DNA from: Pseudocercospora fijiensis CIRAD86
Taxonomy: Eukaryota > Ascomycota > Dothideomycetes > Mycosphaerellales > Mycosphaerellaceae
Assembly (NCBI RefSeq): GCF_000340215.1
Contig: NW_006921535.1
Coordinates: forward strand, 2,925,323 to 2,989,322
Length of the DNA: 64,000 nt
Direction of reading: 5' to 3'
The position numbers were made by a program, and so were the translations under genes. Positions 34,752-44,068 of the stretch are shown here, piece by piece (the stretch's first letter is position 1; each line of letters begins with the position of its first letter). Below the pieces are notes generated by a model. The model worked only from the letters and a program-made list of their open reading frames with translations. It searched no databases and was not told the origin of the DNA.

Positions 34752-37700
34752 ATGCCGACCGACATTGTATATATACTAGGCGCTACACTAGGAAGGGTAA
34801 TAACGAGACGACAGTCGAAACAGTCTAGTATACGAGCGAGATTGCGACAACGTCGAGAGGAGGTCGTATACTCACCTTCGAGCCTATCGAGTCCTAGACT
34901 ACGATTAGGGCTAGATTCATCCTCTCCGAATCCTAGTAGTAGGAATTCATTATAGGGTACTACTACCTAGTCCTTACCTTTACGGAGTCTAAGCAGAAGG
35001 TTGTTCGGAGATATAAGAACATCGAGTATTAATCCGGAAATCTTCGAAAAGGCTAGCTAGGCGTATCTTTAGAAACCCGAGTATATAGAGCAGTTTAATC
35101 AATAGGTCTATAAGATATAGTTCCCTTTATACTTACGTTCGAAGGAGTATAAACTCCGGAAGTACTCGATGCGATAGGGGAGTAAGGAGCGAACGGATAT
35201 ATTCTAGAAGTTCTTTATAGAGGGGGCATTGCACCGTTATACGACTTCTCGACTTAAAGGTCAACTAGTAATTGTCTACAACTTCTGCGGTTCAATCTTA
35301 AAACACCCGAAACTAGGGGATAGGAACTTATCGCCTACGAACTATCTCTATTCTAAACGGTGTCGGGAATCTTAAGGAGAGAGGAGAGTTGATATAGATA
35401 TAGCGTTCTAGAAAGAGGTATATCTTCTAAAATACCGGCTATAGCTGCCGGCTATAGCTGCCGGCTATAGATTCCGGCTACCTGAATCAACCGTAGAGAT
35501 CTAGCTAATTATTATAGGCTACGCTTAAGGAAGCTCTAGGATTAAAGGCTACCGATTTCTCCCCCGAAGACTTTAAGCAACTAGCAAACGAAATGCTAGC
35601 TACAAACGGTCTTCCGGAAGACTTCTACGAAAGGGAGTCTATATAGAAGACATACCTATGTCTTATAAACTACCCTCCCCTATTTCTCGGCGCGACAACC
35701 TAGCGTATCATATTCGAAAAGAACAAAGAGGCTACGTTAGACGACATTCGGGAGATCCTCCGTAATACTCGCCGAGTAGCTATTGCTATCGATAGCTAGT
35801 CAAGCCGGACTATAAGAGCCTCCTTCCTCTCGATTATACTATACTTTATCAATTCGGATTAGAAACTCTAGGAACTTATAATCGGATTCCCTAAAATTCT
35901 AGGTTCCTATACTAGTAAGGATATAGCGAAGCTTGTCTATACGGTAATAGACAGGGTTAGCGTAACAACGAAACTGATCTCGATTACTACGGACAACGCT
36001 AGTAATAATCGAACATTGTATAAGGCGTTGTATATACAATTCACTCGCATATATCTTTAAAATCACTAATTATATCGATAGGGTCGAGTGCGTAGAGGAG
36101 ATTACAAGGTCTACAATCTAGCTTAATCTTCCGAATATTAAGCTCGCTACGATTCCGGATACGTACGATAATACGCACGATAATAACGATAAAGAGGAGC
36201 CTATTAATAGCCCTAGCCCTATTGAATCGGAGCCGACGTCGTTGCTAGTTGTATCCCTATAGAAGTTTCCCTACCTCGCTTATATAGTTCAAATCGCGAT
36301 CCGAGCCCTCTTTAAGACGCTTAAAATTGCACTATTAAACGACGACCAACAGAAGATCCTAAATAAGGATAAAGCAAAGTCGAAAGTCGAGAAACTTATT
36401 ATAGTAATAAGACGGGATAAGGCAGAGAGCCTCGCTCTCGTTTTGTATAAGGTATAACTTTTGTCCGTAGCCGGCACCTATAGCCGGTAACCTAGTATAG
36501 TTCTAACTCTTTTTCTCTAGCTTCGTCGTCTAGTAATATATACGAACTCGAGCTTATAGAGATATAACCGATTCGAGGCTATTTAAAAGAACCTAATCGA
36601 GCGCCCTAAAACCGATACCTAGAATATCGCATAGAATAAGCGATAGCAAAAGCGGCCTCCTTAGCGCCTACTCCGTTTTACCTAAGACGTTAAGACCCGG
36701 TTCGATTCGACTTTCTATATAGTTACGAGGGGATATACTTTACGTACCGCTCTCGAGATCTATTAGAGTTCCGAGGGTATTAAGTAGCTCGGCCTTACCG
36801 CCGCCGAATAGCGCTAAGCAGAGTATCTCGTCGATATTAGTAAGCATTACGCGAAGGTTACTACTACGATTAGAAGAACCCGAGGACCGACGATCTACCT
36901 TATCTTTACGTACTATAACTAACTCTTTAACGAGCTCGAGGAAACCGCAGCTAAGCTAGCTAGGAAGAGCGTTCCCTAGAAAGTAGCTATAACGAAAGCT
37001 ATAGACACCTCCTATACTAAGTTGCATAAATATTACAGTACTACCTTTAACTCGTTCGGGGATATCTATAGCGTTACGTGCTTGCTCAACCCGGTAGAAA
37101 AGGATATATACTAGCAGAGGCCGGAATAGAAGGCGGACGAGGTATAGCCGAAGCATTACTAGACTATTCTAGAAAAGATGTTCTACGAGCGTCGGAAAGA
37201 AACTAGTCTAAATGCAGCTCCTACAAAGAAAAAGAAGGTTTAGAAGGCTCCGATATTATACCTGTTTCGTAGGCAGGAAGTAGAGGCAGAAGAGGAAGCA
37301 ACTACTAAAGTGAATAAAGAAGAGTTCGATCTCTATCGGCGCGCGAGTAAGTATAAACCCGTAGGCTCGGAAAGAGGGCTAATAATCTCTAGATCTTACC
37401 GGTCTTCTAGACGAATTCGGAGACGATATTCTCGCTATATAGCAGCGGTTAGAGCCTAAGTTTCTAACGATAGCGTCGGTCGCTCGGGACGTCCTCGCTA
37501 TCCCGAGCGTAGGCATAGGCTATAAGAGGTCTTTTAGTATCGCTCGTTACTAGGGCCGCTTTAATCGAACATACTCGCCTACTACCTTCGAATCTATTAT
37601 AGTATTCCGATACTATCTCCTCTACTAGAATCGCTAAGGCAGGTTACTAAAGATTATACTAAAGGAGTTAATCGAGGAATTGGAAAACCTTAAGATCGAA

Positions 37701-37868
37701 GAAACCTAGGAGCGCGAAGAGAATGCGAAATTTAGTCTAAGCGAAACCCTAATTAGCGATAACGAAGAGGAGGAGGGCGGAGGCAGAAGGCGATACCGGG
37801 TCGAGAAGCGGAAACGTATATAGGCTTAGAGCAGCTTTAAGGAGACGAAGCGTTTACGTATAAGGTAA
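34752..37868 (+). pseudogene. hAT-family transposase with introns, RIP-damaged
   Basis: The gene starts at ATG 34752 and ends at TAA 37866-37868. Introns at 35418-35517 and 36452-36519 (donors GTATAT and GTATAA, acceptors TTATAG and CTCTAG) keep phase, and each contains AGCCGGC motifs. hAT landmarks are clear. AIAIDS followed by SSRT (about 35790-35820) holds the first catalytic Asp, and ISITTDNASNNRTL (about 35985-36015) holds the second. Then come a DVKTRFDST motif (DVxTRWNST in the family, about 36690) and a C-terminal dimerisation region with IASVARDVLAIPSVGIGY and KRSFSIARY (about 37470-37550). A frame change near 36060 suggests a further intron or indel. Internal TAG/TAA codons show it is dead. 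Confidence 0.85.
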
Positions 37869-38036
37869 TATAGCCGGCGTATATAGCCGGCATATGTCCG
37901 AAATGTGTTTCGAATTCCTAGGACCCAAATAGACTAGTTGCTATAGCAACCGACCCCGCTTACCTACGGACTATTTCTAATTCTCTGTTCGCTCTTCCTC
38001 TCCTTCTTCCCTTTCCCTATATTCTTAAAGACAAAC

Positions 38037-38880
38037 ATGCCTTAAGGATTCGGCTCTTCGGGCCTTCCTAAGCCGGCTGCTTCCCCTTCCTTAAGCTACT
38101 ATCCTTTATTCGAATCTGACGATAACCTAATAAGGCGGTTTAATAGAAGACCATTTATTCTAGAAGGCAAGAAGCATTAATGTCTCCTTACGATTATATG
38201 CTTATTAATTTCTAGGTCCTACCGATATGCCCTCGTCGCCTAAACGCGTAGATAAATATCTTTAGAGGCTAAAGGGCAAGGGTAAAGCAAGCTAAGTATA
38301 GGGAGACCGTAGCGAGAACGAGATATCGGAAGAGTAAGGCTCTCCGTAGTATATACGAAGGAAGGGGGTTCCTCGGAAAACAGTACCGAAAAATAAGAAG
38401 GCTATAGGTAGACAGGAGAAGGCTAAAAAGAGTAGGCGGACAAAGACTATCGCGAAGAAAAGTTATCTTTCTATTAAAAGAAAGGGAATAAGGCAGGACT
38501 CGACGACAAAGAAGCGGCGCTTTAAACTAGGTACTATTACCCTTCGCTAGATCCGGCTTTTCTAAAACAAAAGAGGGACCGAGCTTTTAATCCCTAAGAC
38601 TCCCTTCTAGCGACTCGTCCGAGAAATTACATTAGATTTTCGGTCTAGTATGCGATTTACGGCTAAGGCGATTAGTGCTCTTTAGGAAGCTACGGAGGCA
38701 TTTCTCGTAACCGAGCTTAAGCTTTCAAACCTCCTTGCTATCTATACGAAGCGGGTTACTCTTTAAAATAAAGATATGCAGCTTCTAGCTAAAATTCGGC
38801 GTCGGTTTACAGCGGATTAGTTGGAAATTGTATTTAGTCGTTAGATTAACCTAGGAGGAGGCCCATTTTCGCATCGTTTT
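38037..38880 (+). pseudogene. Histone H3-like protein 1 in the hAT, long basic N-terminal tail
   Basis: After ATG 38037 and a short first segment there is a frame change near 38182-38215 (a 34-bp GT..AG stretch, or an indel). From there a Lys/Arg-rich tail of roughly 100 residues leads into a histone fold. LGTITLR, ELLIPKTPF, RLVREITLDFRSSMRF, AKAISAL, EATEAFLV and NLLAIYTKRVTL align segment by segment with the H3 alphaN, alpha1, loop1 and alpha2 regions. NKDMQLLAKIRRR corresponds to KDIQLARRIRG. Five in-frame TAG/TAA codons lie in the core. Three sit where H3 has Gln (after R-Y/F, in PFQR, in ALQE), as CAG/CAA decay predicts. Loop 1 has canonical H3 length, so it is not obviously a CENP-A. 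A continuation beyond 38830 is unassigned. Confidence 0.72.
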
Positions 38881-38899
38881 GCCGGCTACAGGTGCCGGC

Positions 38900-39540
38900 T
38901 ATATTTCTAATTTTATCTCCGCGCCGTCCCTAAATCTAAGGTACGAAGTAGAAACCTAGCGCTCTATATTCACCCGGCTATTATAGAGACGAGCTACATT
39001 CAGATTAGTTTCTTCGCATATCGCGACCTAGCGGGTAGTAAGCGAAAGGGCGATAGAACGTTTATAATACGTCTCTATTCAGACCTAAAACACAAAGGTC
39101 CTAAGGAGCCCTAGTATCCTAACTATAAGGAGATTCTTTAGTATTAGCACTTTGATCCTCTATACTGCGAGGTAGATAGTAAGCCTACGAGAGAGAAACT
39201 TCAACGAGAAATTCTCTATAATACGTAGCGCTATTGTATAGCTACAGATACGTACTAAGTCCGGCAACTCGAAGAAGAATTGAGATAGCGTATTAGCGAC
39301 CGAGGAGGAGATCGATAGTATACTAGTAGAGTCGAGGTCTTACAAGCGAAGTTCAAGATAATATAGGCTCTTAGTCGTATAGAGTAACGTACTATATAAA
39401 TAACTAGGCGTACTACTCTTATTTACTTACGACCTATATCCTAGGATACTCTTCTCGTACTTTTTATACTCTTTTCTAATACCTCACCTGTAAGCGCTCC
39501 GCGACAACCGAGTGAATATAAGCTGTAGGGTTTCCGCTCG
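38900..39540 (+). pseudogene. Unknown frame in the hAT, possibly the C-terminal part of the H3-like gene
   Basis: An open stretch interrupted only by TAG/TAA includes RNLALYIHPAIIETSYIQIS, GDRTFIIRLYSDLKHKG and HFDPLYCEVDSKPTREKLQR. I recognise no family. A motif-bearing spacer or intron (38881-38902, two GCCGGCT copies) separates it from the first H3-like frame. It could therefore be the next exon of that gene or a separate gene. Confidence 0.4.
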
Positions 39541-39559
39541 GTACCTCAGCCTCCGAGAT

Positions 39560-40099
39560 AGGGCAGAGTTGAATTTAGAGCGATAGTCGGCACCCGTAGC
39601 CGGCATATAGAGACGGTAGTAGGCCTTTTTCTGCTAAATAACTAGCTTGTTTAGTATAGCCTACCTGATATTTCTTATATTTACTAGCAATAGGCCTAGG
39701 TTACTTATAAGATTACTATAGCTAGTAAAGGCATTACTAAAGAATATCTATACTATAGTAGGATACTATTATCACGCCGGCTATTTATTAAAAGGAGGCT
39801 TTCGCCTATTACTATACCGGCTATATATGCCGGCTATATTTCAAAGTCTGCCGTACCTGCCTTTTTCAGCCGTACCTGCCTTCTTTCCTTACTCTAACGT
39901 TACTATAATATAGGCTTGCGCGAAGCTCACTCTATTGCCTAGCGACACCGCGACACTACCTCTCTCGCTATATTTAACCTTCGTATCGATACCTACACCT
40001 CTACGCTCTATATCTACTACCTCCGCAATACCCTCGCTCCGCGCGCGCCTTCGTACACCTTCGTAACGCACTTTTTTCCTCAATTCGACGACTTTTACA
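39560..40099. other. Spacer of the hAT before the second H3-like gene
   Basis: This segment has AGCCGGC motifs at about 39590-39605 and 39815-39838. It also has a stretch of C/T- and CG-rich simple sequence at about 39900-40080 that looks like a 5' untranslated or promoter region. I see no coding frame of interest on the plus strand. Confidence 0.45.
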
Positions 40100-40960
40100 A
40101 TAGCGAATCCACTTAACTAAGTCACGACGCCTCGCAAGAAGGGACCTGCTACTTCTACGGGTCGCAACAAGATCGGAAATAAAGGAACGAGCATAGTATA
40201 TCAACGTAAGATAGCTGCTGCTACTACCGCTAGCTCCGGTGCTAGAAAGGGCGTCGCGAGCAAGGCTCCGCGTAAGACAACGGCGGGCAAGGCTCTACGC
40301 AAGACGACAACTAGCGCTTCTACTACTAGTAGCAATCGTACGAAGCGTCGATAGCGCCTAGGAAGTAAGTCCTATTTGTAGCCGGCAGCGTAGCCGGCAG
40401 CATAGCCGGCAGCGTAGCCGGTATTCTTACTATCTTTTTACTAATCCTTCTTTAGCCGTAGCCCTCCGTAAGATTCGGCAGTATTAGAAGAGTTCTAAGC
40501 TCCTAATCCGCAAAACTCCTTTCTAACGACTTATTCGCGAAATTGCCTAGGATTATAGAATGGACCTTCGCTTCTAAGCCTCCGCGATAGGCGCCCTTTA
40601 AGAGGCTATAGAAGCCTACCTAGTTCGTATCTTCGAATGTATGTTTCTCTTCTACCTCTTTTCGGACTATGCTAATACTATTTTAGCGGTCAACCTTATA
40701 GCTATCTACGCGAAGCGTATAACGATTATAGATAAGGATTTTAAAGTACTCGATTAGATCCTAAAAGGCTAGAATGTCTACATTCGAGATAGTAGTAGAT
40801 AGGATGGATATACTAGTAGGAAGGATGTTCGTAGTGTCGTCTACAAGCTTTTCTATATGCGAAATGAGCCGCTATTATACGGCGCTGTATACCGCGCTCT
40901 AAATACTCTCTAAGTATATGTATATAGTACAGTATGCTTTATTGGCCGTACGGAATAGAA
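40100..40960 (+). pseudogene. Histone H3-like protein 2 in the hAT, three exons
   Basis: The frame starts at ATA 40100 (former ATG). Exon 1 (to 40374) is an H3-like tail rich in Lys, Arg, Ala and Thr, with KAPRKTTAGKALRKTT resembling H3 KSTGGKAPRKQL. Intron 1 (40375-40455, GTAAGT..TTTAG) contains AGCCGGC repeats. Exon 2 (40456-40638) reads TVALRKIR, KLLIRKTPF, RLIREIA, DYRMDLRF, ASAIGAL and EAIEAYLVRIFE. Intron 2 (40639-40686, GTATGT..TTTTAG) joins in phase to SVNLIAIYAKRITIIDKDFK. This is the H3 fold from alphaN to alpha3. All five nonsense codons of exon 2 fall exactly at Gln positions of canonical H3 (RYQK, PFQR, IAQD, RFQ, ALQE). A C-terminal extension of about 60 codons (YIRDSSR, RSVVYKLFYMRNEPLL) follows; it is not known from normal H3. 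The gene is inactive today. Confidence 0.82.
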
Positions 40961-41089
40961 GTCTCCCAAAATCCCGTTAATACTAAGGAGTAAAAAGGCC
41001 GGCTACGCTGCCGGCTACGCTGCCGGCTACGCTGCTAGCTACGCTGCTAGGTTTTTCAAAGAACTAAAAGAAGATAGACATTCCGGTTG

Positions 41090-41636
41090 ATTTGTATTAG
41101 TTTAGATTTTTATAAAAAGAAAATAGGGAAAAATAAGGAAGGTTGAAGAGCCTAATAGTTATAGTTATAGGCACTATCCCTGTTTTCTAGAGCATATTAT
41201 ACACCTGCCTTCGCAACTCTACCTAATACTCCCTCTAAATATCCTTATACTCTACCTACTAGAAATTCAACTAGGTACCTAGACCTACAGCTGCCTCTAT
41301 ATCTTTCACTATCTTCTACAGGTTGAAGGCCTCTTCTATAGCAGCCTCTACCTCCTTATATAATACGAAGTCACTACCTGCCCTACCCTTTATATCTCCT
41401 AAATGACTAAGAGTTCTAAGGAACGAACTAGCATTCGGCCTTAGTATAGCGAGTGACTAGTAGAACGTTCTATAGAGCTGCCTTATAGCTCTTTTATATA
41501 CTGTGCCGATACCGAGGGAGGAGCTATCCTAGTACTTAATGTTGTCGAATAGTTCGGTAGGAAAGTGCATAAACTTCTTAAGGAGGAGGACTTCTAGGGA
41601 AATCGATAAGTTCTACCTAGATCTGGATGAAGACAT
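41090..41636 (-). pseudogene. Unknown minus-strand frame near the right end of the hAT
   Basis: From ATG 41636 a minus-strand frame continues with a few TAG codons to about 41090. It includes NLSISLEVLLLKKFMHFPTE, LGIGTVYKRAIRQLYRTFY and NASSFLRTLSHLGDIKGRAG. I do not recognise it. The stops are all TAG, which fits RIP of a real frame, but the evidence is weak. It is convergent to the second H3-like gene. Confidence 0.4.
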
Positions 41637-42046
41637 TCTACTAAGCAGTTAGGGAATTGAACCGTGAACGAAAGGATGAAATTCATACCTAAGGAGTACA
41701 GTTTCCGAACTAAACTATAATGCCTTATGTATGTGTGTATACTTTTAATTGGTTAGTACCCTTAGCTAATTGTCTATAGATTTAAGGTCATATAAGTACC
41801 TTTATACAACCACGTAGCCTAAGTAGGATTCGAAAATTCTATAAGTACTAAGGACTAAAAATGCCGGCTACGCTGCCGGCTACACTACTAAGTCTTACAA
41901 AGGGCTTGCTTAAAGCTACGTATACATTCGTACACTTCTTAAAAACCGATAAATTATATGGTTCGAACTAGCTACTTATATGGTTGCTTAGCAAACCAAC
42001 CCAAACCAAACCAGAGTTTCGGCTTAGCAAACCAAACCAAACTAAC

Positions 42047-42066
42047 CCGAACCACTGCGGGGTCTA
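42047..42066 (-). repeat. Right terminal inverted repeat of the 9.5-kb hAT
   Basis: It is the exact complement of 32538-32557 and is followed directly by the duplication CTATCGCG at 42067-42074. Confidence 0.9.
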
Positions 42067-42074
42067 CTATCGCG

Positions 42075-43450
42075 GCCTCCTCTATATAGCCGGCGGCTAC
42101 GGCCTTTTCTACGGTTATTGTTACTATTCCTATTGTTAGCATTGTTATTATAGTAGGAACCTTGGTTTCCTCCGCGGCTACTACGATTGCCGCGGTTCGT
42201 ACTAGCTAGCCGGATCCTCGATTCTAGTCGTTATTAGAGCTAGATAGCTCGCTCGGCTGTTTCTACTTCGACTATAAATTAAATACGTATTAGGTTAGCT
42301 TGTTCGAATATACGGCGACGGTCCAATTCGAGGATAAGTTCCTATCTAAGTTTTAGGCGTATTTCCGAGATCTATATAGAATTAGTCTTAGCCGGGAGGT
42401 TATCCTCGAGGGTCTTTAAATAGGCCTCGAATAAACGAGCCGATTGATTAGTCTTTTGTTTAGCTCGAAGATACAGGTCCTAAGCATATTATTGCCTTAG
42501 TATAGGGTTTCTAAGGGTGTCTAGCATAATGGTTTTGTAGGTTTGCTACTAAACAGCGGTCTGATTATCGAGGGAATTAAAATAGTTATCCTAGGTACGT
42601 TTTAGGTCGCTATTAATGTACTGTATAGCATAGACGACTAGTAAATAGTTATTTAGTAGAGCCCTTAGTGCGTTTCGTTAGTTAAGCTTACAGTTACGGA
42701 TATAGTCGTTGTATTGCTTTCGACTAGAGCCGTTAAACACGGTATAGTCCTTAAGTTTAGCATCCTTCTTCTAGACTAGGACTAATAGTAAGGAAGGCCC
42801 TACTATCGGCTTAGTGTTAGTTGTTAGGGCCTCCTAAAGGCGGCGAATTTCGAGGAGGTTATCCTTTAGCTATTATTCTTAACGTAGAGTAGCGAGCCTG
42901 TTTTAGGTAGCTTCTTAAAGCCTCGCTACTAGCTAGGGGCTAAAGGCTAGTTAGCTATATCGTCGATTAATAATGTTGTTAAGAATATCGTTAATAGGCA
43001 ACTCTAGGTCGTTACCTAGAATTATAGGTTCTTCGGCAGGCCTAGTAGCAGGCTCTTTAGTAGGAGGCACTTTAGCAGGTGCTTTAGTAGGCACTTTAGT
43101 AGGCACTTCGGCAGGCACTATACTACTAGCATTGTCGTTGCTAGCGCTGCTAGCGGCGCCGCGATTGTTGTTTCGTAATAAGCCGGCTATTATAAGGGGC
43201 GGCGCTAATAATGTATTATTAGCCCCTAAGATACGGATATAGCGGAATTAGTAGATATCGGCTTAGTACGATTGACTTAGTATAATAGGCCGTATAGAAG
43301 GCTTTGCTTAATAATTAGTACGGTTGTTTTAATAGAATAGTACATATAGGTCCCGTTCTTCGGGCGTAATATAGTTAAATCGATAGTTTTCGTAGCTATA
43401 CCGCTAAAAGCTTGAAATAAGGACTATCTAGCTACTGCCCTTAAAGGGGT
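42075..43450 (-). pseudogene. Outer Gypsy gag, split by the hAT
   Basis: On the minus strand this is the 5' coding part of the outer Gypsy. Near 42200-42080 it encodes an Arg/Gly/Asn-rich segment (RGGNQGSYYNNNANNRNSNN) that continues in frame at 32529 across the hAT insertion. Around 43115-43044 a short tandem repeat encodes Pro/Ala/Lys/Val units (such as PAEVPTKVPTKAPAKVP). The middle part contains gag-like sequence with several TAG codons. It is inactive. Confidence 0.7.
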
Positions 43451-43462
43451 AATCGAATACTA

Positions 43463-43659
43463 TATAAGAAGGGTATATTAGTAGGTAGATAGGGTAGTAG
43501 TAGGTATAGGTAGTATTCGATAAGGAGCTAGGAGGAGAGGGAGGAAGGCAGGCAAGTTAGCCTACTGCTAAGCGCCAAGCCCTACCTAAGGCATCGAGAC
43601 CCTAGCTTTACTCGAGCCCGGTTATATACTAATTACGTATAACCTCTTTAGTCCTAACA
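43463..43659 (-). repeat. LTR of the outer Gypsy (right, 5' LTR)
   Basis: It is 197 bp long, equal to the left LTR. It starts TATAAGAAGGG (TG changed to TA), ends TCCTAACA and is followed by the duplication AAAAT at 43660-43664. Confidence 0.9.
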
Positions 43660-44068
43660 AAAATAGAGTATCTTTGTTTTATATTATAAAGGTATAACTC
43701 TTCTATATAAAAAGATATACTTAAGAGAACCTAGTAAGGATTTAGGTTCTAATAATGTTCTTTTCTAGATTATATTACTAATAGTAGCTATACTAGAATA
43801 AAAATCTAGAACTAGATTTTTATTAAACAAAACTATAAGACCTAGATCTTAGATTGCTAAAAATAGTATACTAAGGCTTAAAAGACACTAAAATTCTAAA
43901 ACGTCTACTCTAGAGTTTTAAGCTATATAGCTTACTAATTTAGAAGGGATCGACTAAAAATATTAATATTTTTTAAGGATAGACCTAAATTAGAGTATCT
44001 TTGTTATATATTGTTTAGCTATAAGTCCCCTAGACAAAAAGATGTGTTAAAAACAATTTATAGGGGCA

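Larger units (their letters stand above)
32700..41885. repeat. Dispersed AGCCGGCT palindromes in the introns and spacers of the hAT
   Basis: Short clusters of TAGCCGGCAG or its complement GCCGGCTATAG occur near 32703-32733, 32824-32848, 33470-33505, 34046-34069, 35434-35480, 36465-36490, 37871-37895, 38881-38902, 39588-39605, 39816-39838, 40380-40425, 40988-41042 and 41862-41885. Each has two to five copies. At least four clusters lie inside introns with good splice sites; the others lie between genes. None falls in a frame I consider coding. They look like dispersed binding sites or a minisatellite spread within the element. Confidence 0.75.
32538..42066 (+). mobile_element. 9.5-kb hAT element carrying a transposase, two histone H3-like genes and unknown genes
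   Basis: The element is bounded by 20-bp perfect inverted repeats TAGACCCCGCAGTGGTTCGG (32538-32557 and 42047-42066). An 8-bp duplication CTATCGCG flanks it (32530-32537 and 42067-42074), which is the hallmark of the hAT superfamily. Across the insertion the gag frame of the outer Gypsy reads on from one flank to the other, which confirms the ends. Subterminal TTTGGTTTGG motifs occur at both ends. On the plus strand it carries a basic small protein, an unknown protein, a hAT transposase, an H3-like protein, another unknown protein and a second H3-like protein. An unknown frame lies on the minus strand near the right end. All carry TAG/TAA codons typical of RIP. Spacers and introns share an AGCCGGCT motif, which suggests one coherent unit. 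Confidence 0.88.
20202..43659 (-). mobile_element. Outer Gypsy chromovirus, minus strand, with two insertions
   Basis: Two 197-bp direct LTRs (20202-20398, 43463-43659) are bordered by the 5-bp duplication AAAAT (20197-20201 and 43660-43664). All coding remnants run on the minus strand in the order gag, protease, reverse transcriptase, RNase H, integrase, chromodomain, so the element belongs to the Ty3/Gypsy chromoviruses. It is split by a second Gypsy at 22292-29013 and by a hAT element at 32530-42074. Removing both leaves about 7.2 kb, a normal length. RIP is heavy throughout. Confidence 0.9.
19302..44068. mobile_element. Fold-back-like DNA element that hosts the whole nest
   Basis: The two outer flanks of the nest, 19302 to about 19720 and 43665-44068, are inverted repeats of each other over roughly 400 bp. 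Both begin TGCCCCTAYAAATTG and continue in close agreement through CTTATAGCTAAACAATA and AAGCCTTAGTATACTATTT. Without the inserted Gypsy (20202-43659 plus its duplication) the element would be about 1.3 kb with no coding capacity, so it is a non-autonomous long-inverted-repeat element. I could not identify a target-site duplication. Both arms carry RIP. Confidence 0.7.

Noticed and set aside
39889..40204. Minus-strand basic frames opposite H3-like gene 2
   Set aside because: They lie in the presumed 5' region and tail of the plus-strand gene, and reflect complementary simple sequence.
38510..40780. Calling the H3-like genes CENP-A (centromeric H3)
   Set aside because: The loop between alpha1 and alpha2 has the short canonical H3 length in both, and no CENP-A-type insertion is seen. 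A Trp may precede the LGT/PGT segment in gene 2, as in some CENP-As, but this rests on one TAG codon.
42973..43242. Plus-strand 89-codon open frame (Leu/Ala/Gly-rich)
   Set aside because: It is the shadow of a Pro/Ala/Lys/Val tandem repeat in the minus-strand gag of the outer Gypsy.
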